DNA of 64,000 nt, from assembly GCA_907163375.1 (NCBI GenBank), contig CAJQUW010008950.1:121001-185000 (forward strand), read 5' to 3'. A program made the position numbers and the translations under genes. Below the pieces are notes generated by a model. The model had not been told where the DNA came from. It saw only the letters and a program-made list of their open reading frames with translations, and did not search any database. The DNA is from Prostheceraeus crozeri. Taxonomy: Eukaryota > Platyhelminthes > Polycladida > Euryleptidae. Position 1 is the stretch's first letter. Each line of letters begins with the position of its first letter. Of the stretch, positions 11,936 to 22,704 are shown piece after piece.

Positions 11936-12914
11936 GCACGTGCTAAACAAACTAATTACTTTGACTTCATTATAGGTACGAATAAACTTCCAAAGTAAAC
12001 TCTATGTGAAAAACGAAATTCTTTGCGCTTATTCATATTCACATTTTTTTAACCTGCTATTTAAAAGTTATTTAAGTGACTACCATTATGATTTCTGAAC
12101 AAATACAGGCGCTTTTACATTTGTCTCTTATATATAAATCTACTTTTCTACCTTAATAGTATAAAAAGTGAACCTTTTCTCTACTAGGTAGTGTTGCAAA
12201 CAAATCAAACCCCAGTTTCCACCTGTAATAAACATCATACTTTATCCAGGCTATAATAAATACTTGAATTACCTCTAATTTTCTAAAAAACATTTTCCAT
12301 CATTTGCATGAATTCCATTATTGATTATTATTTAATTATCAATATGATTAATTAATTTAATAAAAATTAAATAATGGGTATTGCGCTACGTTTTCAGGTG
12401 AAGTAAGCATGTCAGTAATTTTCTGCTACAATTCGGGACTATGACTGCATCCAGGGAAATTCGTGCTATCGACTTTTCATAACTCTTCATCGCAGTCATC
12501 TTATTTGTAAACGGCCACATCTTCGGAGATACTTCTGGACCTTGACAAACATTTATATTTGTATTCATCTACCAGAGAAAGAAGTAGAGCACCTTGTACG
12601 CTTTCACATGCATCGTCTTTGTCTCAAGCATGCATCAAACACCAGATTCTGTCATTTTGAACGTCATTGAACACTTTTCAGAAATTAGCCATCGATCTCT
12701 CAGAGACACTTATCGGTCTTTGACATCCTGCCAGCCAGTGACACCTTCCCTACCTCAATGCTTCAAATTCATAAAATGGGACAGAAGTAATCAATGAAAA
12801 CAGAAGTTTGCTGAATTTCCAACATCAGCGTAGAGAAAAGCGGCAAATGAATATCATTGCCATTCAACGTATGATGGAATGATGGTTAAATGAGACTTTT
12901 CTCTCAAGTGTTCA
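11936..12914. other. Very AT-rich unassigned sequence
   Basis: Includes an AT-only-like run at 12310-12375 (repeated TTAATTA). No gene or repeat recognised. Confidence 0.5.
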
Positions 12915-12922
12915 GGTTTTAG

Positions 12923-13529
12923 CACAGAATTAAATATTTTGTTTATCTGCTTCGGTTTGCTAGAAGTGTGATTAATACGAAATGGACGGCACATTGAGGA
13001 ACCTATTAGGTGGGCAAAAAGGAATTCCTAATACCTTACAGAGATAGGAAAAAAAGTCGTGCGTCGCTTGCGGATTAATGTGAGTTCCAGCGAAGTGCTT
13101 CGATTGCCAAAATTCCTTCAGATTCGAAGAATTCAGATCATTGCCCACAAGTTTTCTCCATAATGTTGACCCTTCCGATCATTATTAAAGAAAGTAGCAG
13201 GCGTACGAAAATTAGTTCACTTAATGATTTCACATCCTCTCCTCGGCATTGCTCACTGTATAGTGCATAGATTGAATCGAAGCCACGCATCGATGTGTGT
13301 TTTCATGTGTGCGAAGTGATATCACAGCACGCACACATCTCTCACTGGCTATGTTGTCCTTTGCTAACAGCTTACTGTTTGCCATTTCCAATAGCAAGCG
13401 ATACACGAATTATCCATTCGAGAAGGAGCAAGTTGTCTAATTCTGTGATGTGCCATTTCGATATTAAGGTTGCATATAACCTTTCCTTTCTAGGAAACCG
13501 AAGCGCGTGCAGATGAATCTAATTCTGCA
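12923..13529 (+). mobile_element. Family D hAT-like element, copy 2
   Basis: A 607-bp copy closely similar to 4554-5159 from end to end. It starts CACAGAATTA and ends TAATTCTGCA, and is flanked by an exact GGTTTTAG (12915-12922 and 13530-13537). The duplication can be read as 10 bp because CA also precedes the left repeat. The exact duplication and near-identical length to copy 1 argue for insertion as a unit. Confidence 0.88.
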
Positions 13530-13537
13530 GGTTTTAG

Positions 13538-14048
13538 TATACTTGAAAAGAGATGTTAGTTGAATGCGAAATTCTGTTGAATAGAATCATGATACCGCTC
13601 CATCACATCTCGAAATTACGATTCCAGTACTGATGTAAACATACCGATTTTATCAACACTATCAAGGAATCAAGTAAACAATTCAGCGACTAATTCTTGT
13701 ATATTTATATGGAGCCACGAATATGAAATGCAAATTAGATAAATTCCTGCAGATCTCACTCAAAAAGCGACAACAGAGATTGAAACTGACAGATACTGGC
13801 ATCTTCACATTGCAAGGCCAACGTCAAGAGTAAACTGCTTGTGCATAAGTCCTCCAGTTGTGTATAGAAAGCTTGCCAGGCGGCATCGAATTACGAACTT
13901 AGAATTACACATTCACTCCGCTGCGTCATTACCATGAAAGCTTGCGTGCATCACTTACGTGCTACGTATTGCGCTTCGAACAAACGAAAGCACGCACATA
14001 CAGCCACACAAGAACCTTGAACACTGCAATGTCATAACAGAGATGTCT
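13538..14048. other. Unassigned sequence
   Basis: Nothing recognised between family D copy 2 and family A copy 2. Confidence 0.4.
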
Positions 14049-14056
14049 ATGAAGAG

Positions 14057-14301
14057 CATAGAAATGGATTGTTTATCTAAAATTGACTCAAGGTCGCGGC
14101 ACATCTGGGGGGACTCAGTTGAGGCATGAAGAAAAGTTTAGAATCGAAAAGTTTAGAATTGCACATGTGATTGATTCTAACCCAATGACTCAGCCGTTGA
14201 CAAGGGCATCAAAATAGAAATGCGCACGATTTTTATGCCACTATTGTGTGTTGCGAAGCTAAACTTCCATTCTAGAGGTTTTATTGTTATCAATTTCTGT
14301 G
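14057..14301 (+). mobile_element. Family A MITE, copy 2
   Basis: A 245-bp copy with the GACTCAAGGTCGCGGCACAT signature, starting CATAGAAATGGATTG and ending CAATTTCTGTG. Flanks ATGAAGAG (14049-14056) and ATGTAGAG (14302-14309) agree at 7 of 8 positions. It has a short internal duplication (AAAAGTTTAGAAT twice near 14131-14150). Confidence 0.87.
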
Positions 14302-14438
14302 ATGTAGAGTGTGAGAAAGAATTCTTTATCATAGTATTCATAGATCGTCCTGTTCATACCTGTAACATCCAATCAAATTGTCTCTAGTTGGACATTTTTC
14401 AACTACTGCGTTTTTACAGTGACTTTCACATTTCATAA

Positions 14439-14628
14439 GGCCTCAGCCACACTGCAAGCTTTTCTAAGCGTTTCCGAGCAAAGTGTTTTGCAGCAAATAT
14501 AAAGTCATCATTACAGCAGTCGCAGACTGCCACACTGCGAGCAAAGAAAACCAGAGTGATTAATAGTTTACGGACATACGTTTGCTCGGGACGCTCGTGT
14601 TTGCTTTGCTTTCAGTGTGACTGAGGCC
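14439..14628 (+). mobile_element. Family C MITE, copy 1 (PIF/Harbinger-like, TAA TSD)
   Basis: A 190-bp element with TIR GGCCTCAGCCACACTG against CAGTGTGACTGAGGCC, flanked by TAA on both sides (14436-14438, 14629-14631). A second internal inverted pair (TTCCGAGCAAA / TTTGCTCGGGA) makes it fold. TIR start GGCC and a 3-bp T-A-rich duplication fit PIF/Harbinger MITEs; the assignment is inference. Copy 2 is at 23217-23405. Confidence 0.88.
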
Positions 14629-14667
14629 TAATAGTCTATGCCATTTCATCCCTTTTATCGCAATACA

Positions 14668-15196
14668 CACAGTATTAGACAGGTCATCTGTTCTTCTGTT
14701 TGAATAGAAAGGAAGCATTGGAACATGTAGCGCTAGTGAAATGGCACAATCTGCTGACATAATACCATAGAAATCGAACAATGAGCAGCCAGTTCAACAT
14801 TAAACACGCCAAATTGTGCGAAGTAACAATGACTGTTATCAACCGGATCACACAGCAAAGAGACACAGTCGATGTCAAGTTCTACAGAGAAGTTTGTGAA
14901 CGTTTTTTCGTACGTCTACTAACATTTTTAATAATGATCGGAGAGCCCAAAATTATCGAGAAAACATTTGCGCAATGATCTGAACTCCATATATGCGAAA
15001 GAATCGTGGCGATCGGAACATTTTGAAGGAATTCACAGCAATCCGCAAGCGACGCACGACTATTTTTCTTATCTCTGTAATGTATTAAAAGCTTCTTTTT
15101 GCCCACTTGGTAAGTTCCTGCATGTGCCATCGTTTTGAATCAGTTTTCACTTCTAACAGAGTGATTCGGTTAAACAATTCATTATCTAATTCTGTG
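14668..15196 (-). mobile_element. Family B hAT-like element, copy 1
   Basis: A 529-bp minus-strand copy with ends CACAGTATTAGACAGG and TAATTCTGTG. Flanks GCAATACA and GTATTACA agree at 6 of 8, a decayed duplication. Both strands carry long open readings (14781-14978 plus; 14882-15130 minus) that recur in other B copies; see the B3R entry. Confidence 0.82.
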
Positions 15197-15204
15197 GTAT
15201 TACA

Positions 15205-15647
15205 TGTTTAACTTACTTGTTTAACCGCTACTTCTTGCGCTCGAAATTTCATCATAGATATGAAGAGTTTATTGACCATTTATCTATGATTTTGAACACG
15301 TAGCACGTAGATGATGTGATACGGCCTTTAAACGACTTAACTGCTTGATGACCGATAAATGATTGTCATCGTGCAATAAGTAACACCAAATTGGACCATA
15401 ATTTAAGATGGTTCAAAAGAATCTTATTGAACCGTAAGAATCCGACTATTGTCTTTGTTTAAGTTAGTCAGGCATCGATTTCAGTTAATGTTGATGGATA
15501 GCAAAAACAGTCATGTTACTGAAGCCTGCCATACTTGTAATTTCTTTCCACAAGGCGTTTTAAATTCATTGTAAAGCATCCTGTGAAAATGATACAATAT
15601 TTGAAACGGAAATGAATAATAGCCGTGAGTATACACTGACAAGACAC
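15205..15647. other. Unassigned sequence
   Basis: No gene or repeat recognised. Confidence 0.4.
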
Positions 15648-15655
15648 ATGGTGCC

Positions 15656-16819
15656 CAGAGCTGGAAGCGGGGCCGGACCGGGTACAGGCCTGAAATACTA
15701 AGGCCGAAGTATATATAGTGTCTGAAATTAATAAGGGACTATATGTTCATCGATTGATTAATAAAAGTAACTATTATTCGCACCCGTCGGATTTTTGCTG
15801 TAGCTGAGCCATCTGATTGTTATCTTGGGGATGTCCTTGACAAGGAAGCCGGAACGGAAAGGGCAGTCAGAGCTCGCATTGCAGCAGCGTGGAAGAAGTG
15901 GAGGGAACTAGCCAGCCTGTTGACAAACAAAGGCATTCCGTTGCGGTACAGGACACACGTATCCGAGCTATGTATAAGATCGGTCCTAATCTACGGTTCG
16001 GAAACATGGCCCTCACTCATAAAGCAGCTAAGAGGCGTTGACAGGCGAATGCTGAGATACAAGGCACATGTGAAGCTGAAGGACAAAGTGCCAAGACTAT
16101 GTGACCTACCCGAACTACTATTCGCCTACGACAGAAACGCTTGCGGTGGTTCGGCCATGTAAAGAGAGCAGCGGACAACATCATCGGTGAGGCATATCAT
16201 CTATCGGTTGACGGTCGCCCTCCACCAGGAAGACCGAAGAAAACGTGGTATGCCTGTGTCAAAGAAGATCTAGAATACCTGAAGGTCAAGGAGGACACTG
16301 CTCTGGATCGCAATGCATGGAAGAAAGTCATCGCAGCAACGTCTAACCCTGGTGGAATCGGGAAGAAACGACGAAAACGAAAACGTAGAGCAAGCAAGTA
16401 CTCATATACATATAGTTCTTAGTTTAGCGGTTTAGGCCTCACGTAATCGATTGAATTCAATATACTGATTCATGTGACGATCTATTAACGTAATTCTTGG
16501 CAATAAGACATAAATATTACTTTTTACTTTCAACAAGATCACAAATCGAATCAGATACAACATTGGAAGAAATTGTACATATGGATGATATTTCTCGCAT
16601 TTCATCTTCTTAGTCCACAATAGCATCAGTTGAACCAATAATTTTTAATTCTTATTGCTTGATTAAGCGATTACATTCGACAAACGCAATCGGCATTTCC
16701 ACTGCGGATGATCAAGTGTAGAAAATGATTAATTTTACTGATCCGGGCCTAACATTTTGGAGTAAGTGCGGGCCCCGTGGAGGACCTCGCTAGTTTAAGC
16801 CGGCCCGGTTCCAGCTCTG
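15656..16819 (+). mobile_element. Family G TIR element (hAT-like) enclosing a LINE fragment
   Basis: TIRs CAGAGCTGGAAGCGGGGCCG and (reverse complement of the end) CAGAGCTGGAACCGGGCCGG bound 1164 bp. Flanks ATGGTGCC (15648-15655) and ATGATGCC (16820-16827) match at 7 of 8. CAG-starting TIRs with an 8-bp duplication fit hAT. Between the GC-rich ends lies ~600 bp of LINE reverse-transcriptase tail. Either the LINE inserted into a small G element or G captured it. A 102-bp element at 45337-45438 has the same ends without cargo. Confidence 0.85.
15812..16422 (+). pseudogene. Non-LTR retrotransposon (LINE) RT C-terminal fragment
   Basis: Encodes the tail of a LINE ORF2, downstream of the reverse-transcriptase core. 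The first frame (about 15812-16162) reads CYLGDVLDKEAG, RARIAAAWKKWRELA and SVLIYGSETW, a typical order for the segment after the RT core. A frameshift near 16125 leads to the second frame (to 16422) with LRQKRLRWFGHVKR, GRPPPGRPKKTW and DRNAWKKVI, the usual LINE C-terminus. The endonuclease and RT catalytic core are absent, so this is 5' truncated and dead. No poly-A tail or LINE target duplication was obvious. The clade is not fixed; I, Jockey or related groups are possible. Confidence 0.88.
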
Positions 16820-17032
16820 ATGATGCCTGACCATTGCCACCTACTACTGGAAGTCAACTGAAATGACAATGCATGTCCACAATGCATTTACATGTCCGTT
16901 CGAGTCCTACTTGTGTCTCGTGAACTTGTTTGTTCAACATATGATCTAATTGTCTATATTATGAAACAAATTTGCATTCATAAAGCGATCAGTCTACATT
17001 CTACCTTGTCAGATGTCTTTGATTATTTTATT

Positions 17033-17495
17033 CAGGGTTGCCACTCTCATCAAAAATAAAAACCGGAAAGTCAAATCGGAATGGTGCCCCTAAAGAAGCT
17101 CCCCTTCAAGATCTTAAAAGGCCCCTTCACATTCTCAAAGGCCCCACGATCTTAAGGAGCTCTTTCACAATCTTTAAAGCTCCCCTTCACGATCTCAAAG
17201 GGCCCTTCACATTCTAAAAGGGCCCCCACGATCTAGAAGGGCTCTTTCACAATCTCAAAAGGGCCCCTCACGATCTCAAGAGGGACCTCACAATCTTTAG
17301 GGGCCGCCTTACAATCGCTAAGGGCCCCTCACGATATTTAAGGTCCCCTTCACATTCTAAAAGGGCCCCTCACGATATCAAAAGGGCCGCTAAAATGCTT
17401 CAAATTGTTTGTTCCTTGGTAGAACATTTTCTCACTACTTAGTTTCTCTAAAAAAAGCCGGAATTACGGTTAAAACCGGAAGAGTTGCAGCCCTG
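17033..17495 (+). mobile_element. Family K hAT-like MITE with internal minisatellite
   Basis: Ends CAGGGTTGCCACTCT and (reverse complement) CAGGGCTGCAACTCT, followed on both sides by an AAAACCGGAA block, form hAT-type TIRs. TTTATT directly abuts both ends (17027-17032, 17496-17501), a 6-bp repeat where 8 would be expected. Most of the interior is a GC-rich minisatellite. Confidence 0.8.
17085..17395 (+). repeat. ~20-30-bp minisatellite inside family K
   Basis: About a dozen degenerate units of the form GGGCCCCTCACGATCTCAAA, varying in TTCAC/TCAC and CACGATC/CACAATC. It fills nearly all of the element interior and stands out from AT-rich surroundings. Confidence 0.85.
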
Positions 17496-17501
17496 TTTAT
17501 T

Positions 17502-18519
17502 TCAACTGATAACTCCAATATCTGATCAGCAAGGTTATCTATAAAGCTAATGCGCAATAATCCAATTAGTTCGAATGCCAATTCAGAAATGGAATAAATA
17601 AAACTATTCAGAATAAAAGACAGGATTTTCTCCTCATGTGTTTCTGTAAGCAAACATTGCTCCGCTCACTACCGATCACTTGTCAAGTTTTAGCTTTGAC
17701 ATTTTTCTGGCCAATAGAGAAATAGGCAAAAATGCTATGTAAAGTTTCAATCACACGAAACAATAGGACATTAAATTTGCTGCTAGTTGCTTTCAATCGC
17801 ATTGAATTCATATTCACTGGAAGCCGAGGATACAAATTTTCCAAATTGTTGGCGCCTTAACGACTGATGATTCTAATGTTGGTTAAGTAATCTCAAAACC
17901 ATCAAATGCATCTTTCTCTTGCTCACATATTCGCTTTCAAAACACTTGACCTATTTATTGACTGCCTTCTGGCAAGTAAGCGATACGTAAAAGTGAAATG
18001 CAATAAGCGAAAAAGTAATCAAGTCAAAGAAACAAAATGTAAGCAAGTGTAAGATGTGGAGAATGTAATTTTCCTAACGAAATTTCATAACAAACTGGAG
18101 AAAAGACGGTAGAAGAAAAGCAAGATATACTAAGAGTTGCCGTCGGAATGGTAATTCCCATATGTGAGTTTTTCTATGGGACAGCTGTGAAATACAAGTG
18201 AAAGTGTATCAAAAATGTTCTGTTATGCTCGCACCAGAAAAACGGATAGTCGCTTGCTAAGTCACAGGAGGACATCACTACAAGGAATATCATCTGGAGT
18301 TTGCTGCCTCACGTCACATTCTTGCAGTAAAAGTAATATTGCATCTTAAATCAAATCCGGCATTCCTATTAATAAATTCGTATTCTAACAGTTCGACGTA
18401 GTATATCATGTATTATTATCATAGGAATTTTTTAATGAGAATACATATTCTTGATTTGATTAAAGATGCAACATTACTTATAATGCCTTTACCCAGGTAG
18501 CAATCGGACTTCATATAAT
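17502..18519. other. Unassigned sequence
   Basis: No gene or repeat recognised. Confidence 0.4.
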
Positions 18520-18640
18520 GTGAAAGAAATTGAAGAGATGAAAGTAGGCGACCGCCGACCAGCAGGAGGACCGAAGATGTCATGGAGGAGCTGTATCAAA
18601 TAAGATCTCAAGAAGTTCGAAATCAATGAAATCACACGTA
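18520..18640 (+). pseudogene. Short decayed LINE RT C-terminal fragment
   Basis: The plus strand reads MKVGDRRPAGGPKMSWRS then CIK, a stop, and DLKKFEINE. This matches the GRP-x-x-x-W-x-x-C-(V/I)-K-x-DL pattern of the LINE tail at 16200-16290. It is only ~100 bp, one stop, no flanking repeats found. Confidence 0.6.
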
Positions 18641-18794
18641 GATGTCTGATGATGTAATATATGATAGTTTCATACATGTTCGTGTGAACTCGATTTTATC
18701 CTCCAATGAAACATAAAGCATATTCGAAAAGGCAGCAGGAACATTAATGTTCCAACAGATTCAAGTCAAAAGGTCACACTAACTAAAAAAGTAG

Positions 18795-19390
18795 ATAGGC
18801 GTTCGACCTTCCCAGGCGCCCAAACAGGGCGGTTCCAGGGACTGAATAGAATTGCACCGACGTTCCCCTGCGTGTCAGGAGGCGACTAAACGGCCTTTTT
18901 GCCACTGCAGCTCTGGTGTTAGCAGTTTGATGTCTTATTCTCGTTGCCTTCCCTCTGTGGCTGTACTAAGTTGACGTTGCGAGGGATCCTGACAGCCGAA
19001 TCATTAGCTGTTGGGATATGCAACTAAGCTCTTTGAGCAGACTCCCCTGTGTATCTCGTTATGCCTTGTCGAAAGTCCTCACAGCGATGGCCGCCGCCCC
19101 ATCTTCAGGGGTACGGTGTGGAGTGCGACCATTGGGGTTGCTGCCTCCCTTGTCAATGCTGCATACCCTGTCTGAGCAGCTTTGTCTTCGGCATGGCAAC
19201 AACCCGGTGGTATCGAAATAGCCTTCTCCTCTCCAGGGCACTACTCGCCAGCAGTAGACATTTATTCTCTTACTGTGTGTGTCACTTCGCATTGTCATGA
19301 TGCGAAGCCTCCTATACGCTGGACGGAGCCGGAAAAAACAACAACAGCAGCCATCACAGGCATGACCTTACGATCTTTTCTCTGACCTCA
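18795..19390 (+). other. GC-rich island, possibly LINE 5' region
   Basis: A block of higher GC in AT-rich surroundings, with open readings in several frames (19018-19385). It contains GTGTCAGGAGGCGACTAAAC at 18874-18893, a phrase that reminds me of 5' parts of some invertebrate LINEs, but I cannot verify that. It ends in an A/C-rich run (GGAAAAAACAACAACAGCAG). A CpG-rich promoter or exon is the other possibility. Confidence 0.3.
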
Positions 19391-20559
19391 TTCGAAACGA
19401 CAATGTAATGCTTGCAACAAGGCATTAATCCAGTGCTTGGACAATTATCTGGAGAGAAACCCTGCTCAAACAAAACAAATGATTATTCTGAAACAATGAA
19501 TATTCTACACTGTAAATGGATTATTTATCATCACCATGAATCATAAACGTGACTTCAGATCTCATAAAAAGGAGAACTGTTCAGTATTGAGAACAAGAAA
19601 TGTCTCTGATTCAGGTTGCGAAATTGAAGAAGAGAATATCTCCTTTAACCAGCATGTTTGCTGAACAACGAATGATTTCATCTCATGGGATTAGTTTATT
19701 CAAGCGAGGGATATTGAAAGATTCATGATTTCACCTTAATTCCCCGTTAAAACTCATTTATGAGAGGGAAAAGCGAAATTGCACATAAATGAAGCCGACG
19801 TCGAGGCTCTACAACGTCTGTTTCAGGGAGAAAGTCTGAGAAACGAGGACGAGTTTGTGGATGAGTTATTCGACTAATTTTCGCGACAACGCAGGCAAAA
19901 CTAAGTGGTCATTGGGTGTATGAGCGAGTGAGAATGAAGAGAGCAATTTGTGTTGGAGAAATCTGGATGAGCTCTGTGTCCTTCGATTATTGATCAAAAT
20001 TCATCGAAGATTGATGAAGAAGCAGAACTCCAGAAGCAATGATGAAAATAAATTGTTTGACTGAATCAATGCGCGACAAGCTCTTTTCATTTCATTATCG
20101 CTGCTATTGAATAATCTGTGAATTACTGACAAGGCTTCATTTTCTTGTTGTTAAGATCGATAGTTGAGTTAGCTATTGAAAAGCCTTGAAGTGTTGATGC
20201 ATAGCCTCATTAACCAAACCGCAAATCATTGGTACTTTGCTCGATTTACTTTTTTTAATGAAACGCTTATTATGAGACTCAAACAGCTCAAAATCGGATT
20301 TATCACAGCTCTAGATGCCCTTTGTCCTATCATTTTCTTTTTATCGAAAACAGATCTTTGCCATTTTTCTTCGGCCACATTTTTAACGTTCGCGTCGGGT
20401 TACCCTGAGCATAATTGCTACTTTGATATCACTTTTCCAGTCATTGTTGGAGCTGTATTTACCAAAATTTCGCCGAAATTCTCTATTATTCAGCATTTAT
20501 GGAACCCAGGCATCTGCAAGTGATATTTGATGAGGCAGTTAACGGCCATGTTGCATTCA
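19391..20559. other. Unassigned sequence
   Basis: The 115-codon plus frame at 20176-20523 has no recognised motif. Nothing else seen. Confidence 0.4.
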
Positions 20560-20567
20560 GGACACAT

Positions 20568-20637
20568 CACAGAATTAGACATCTCGTTCCTCATAGTCGT
20601 TGTTTCCTTCAGGAGATAAAAACAATCAAATTCTGTG
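20568..20637 (+). mobile_element. 70-bp minimal member of family B/D
   Basis: Starts CACAGAATTAGACATCTCGT, like the family B 3' end read inward, and ends AAACAATCAAATTCTGTG, like the family B 5' end. It is flanked by an exact GGACACAT (20560-20567, 20638-20645). The element therefore consists of little more than its two ends, yet it has an undamaged 8-bp duplication, so it transposed at this size or was deleted after insertion. Confidence 0.9.
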
Positions 20638-20920
20638 GGACACATGTATGACTTGCGCATGCACTCTTGGTATGTATGTGATTGGATCAAATCTTTTTGC
20701 TTGACACGTCACTTTGCACGACAGAGCTCATTTGTGTTTCTGTCTTGTTTTTCATGCACTCTGATTCTAATTTCAGTTTGAATTTTAGCAGTTGTAAGTG
20801 CAAAGTAAATGAACCTCTACAAGCCACAAGTTTCGCTATTACATTTTATTAACTAATATGCCCGTTTGGTTTAGTCAAAACTCGCTGGTTAAATTAACCA
20901 CATGATTCTGTGTGAGTGGT

Positions 20921-21100
20921 GTCCGTGGCAAAGTGGTTGCGTACTTGGACTAGCGATCTCATGGTCCAGAGGTCGAACCTGGAAAGTGTCACTGGAAGTC
21001 GGCAGGAAGGGCATCCGGACTACAAAGCACCACAACGCTCCAAGCAAAGTCTGACTTCAGTCAGCACCGTCCTAGGCCCCAGTAGGGGTAAAAAGTGACG
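20921..21100 (+). mobile_element. tRNA-derived SINE, family S, copy 2
   Basis: One of the best copies: GTCCGTGGCAAAGTGGTTGC (A-box region), CAGAGGTCGAACCTGG (B-box region), GGAAGTCGGCAGGAAGG, ACAACGCTCC, GTCAGCACCGTCC and a GTGACG end followed by an A-rich tail at 21101-21118. About 180 bp. Confidence 0.85.
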
Positions 21101-21411
21101 TAAAATCCGTAAAAAAAATTCTGTCTCAGCTAGAGAATTGAAGCTTTTGTTCAGAGCTGGAATCGTCTGTGATTGACCAAACGCGATCAGAAGAAGTGTA
21201 ATGTCACCATTGTTTTGTCTGCTTACAGGAACAACATATTACGCAATATGCGTGAATGGCATGGCAGACATACACTAATTGTGCTATTATCTTCAGTTTC
21301 CAGGAAAAGCACTGTAGAGCAAACTGAAGTGTCGTGCAAAAACTATGTCGGCTATGTGAGTACCGTGAATGTATCTAATTATCTGTAGTGTGCATGTACG
21401 AGCATATGCAT

Positions 21412-21716
21412 TACAGAATTAGATTGCTTAATTCTTTCAGCTTACTAGAAGTGAATACTATTTCAAAACGATGGCACATGCTGGAACTTAGTAAGTGGGG
21501 AAAAGGGAGCTCCTTACACCCTCCTTACGCTCCTTAGGAAAAACAGTCGTGCGTCGCTTGCGGATTGCTGTGAATTCCTCCAAAATGCTTCGATTACAAC
21601 GATTCCTTCAGATTCGAAGAATACAGATCATTGCGCTCAAGTTTTCTCGTCAATGTTAGTCCGTTAGATTCCTTGTTTAGAAGTTGGCAGGTGTAAGAAA
21701 TTTAGTTCAGTCCATC
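21412..21716 (+). mobile_element. Family B element, copy 2 (3' truncated)
   Basis: Starts TACAGAATTAGATTGC and follows the shared 5' half (GTCGTGCGTCGCTTGCGGAT at 21548), decaying after about 21660 and unrecognisable past 21716. The 3' half and right TIR are missing. Confidence 0.78.
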
Positions 21717-22009
21717 TCTTCACAGGATTTATCAATGGATGGGACTGTGACAGCGAAGTGGGACCAGGGATTGGGGTCCATTGAGAAGTTAACAATATAG
21801 CTGTATGCCGTGTAAAGTAAGGCAAATTGGCGAAGATAGAACTACCAGAAATCCATACACGATAGATATACTTCAATAGATATACTCTTCACACTTCAAT
21901 ATCATCGTAAACTTGGCGTTTTCAATAATCCATTGAAGAGGCTGTTTCAATAAAGGTCGAAACTTAAATCTGAGCCCGTCATTTGTCAAAATTAACAATA
22001 TCTGAAAGC

Positions 22010-22704
22010 ATGATAACCCTCGGGATTAAGATCTAGGAGGAGAACTGCTCACTAGACCACAGTTATTTTGTTTACAATTAGCCTCTGGTTAACTCAATCC
22101 TGGGATTAATTTGTTCAGGAAGAGTCATTCTCATTTGACCACAGCTGTTAGCTTATCTCACGGTAAGAAGGTATATAAAAAAATCTACAATCGCTCAATC
22201 CCGAGCTGGGGATTTTGGGATCTCAGTGTGCTAGTGCAATGCGTTGAAAATATAGTTGTGATTTTGATTGTATAGCTACAGCTGGTGTGCTTGTATGTTG
22301 TCAATCTCGATCCCGGGTCAGAGCTTGTAATCCCGAATCCCGGGATCAAGGAAAGTCGGGATTTTGTAGGCAGGCTCTAATCCCGGGTCTTCACTCTAGC
22401 AAATGCGAATCTCAGGAAGTTGCAGACTGATAGTGCAAAAGTCAGGAATTCGCAACTGTTCCCTACTACCAGCACTCTCAACGGTGCCGTTGTCAATTTG
22501 TACATCAAGTAGAGTAAACTTTAAGTCGACCTGTCAATTGCGATATTGTAAGTATACCGACTTTTGGCAATTCTGACTCTCTGCTAGTCCTACATCCCGG
22601 TATTCAATTAACATACACATGTGCTTTGTCATGGCACATTTACTATTCTACTCAATCCCGAAATCCAGTGACAGAGATTTTCCGGGATTGTGGAATTCTT
22701 GCCT
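22010..22704. repeat. Cluster of ATCCCGGGAT-type short palindromes
   Basis: Variants of (A)ATCCCG(GG)(AT) and its inverse recur about ten times, e.g. near 22190, 22312, 22332, 22385, 22595 and 22680. The segment 22590-22690 (AACATA...GGCACATTTACTATTCTACTCAATCCCG) resembles 23770-23870. Probably old TIR elements rich in this motif; boundaries not resolved. Confidence 0.5.

Noticed and set aside
19018-19385. Overlapping open frames in the GC-rich block as genes
   Set aside because: Frames overlap in several phases and on both strands, expected from GC-rich DNA; no motif.
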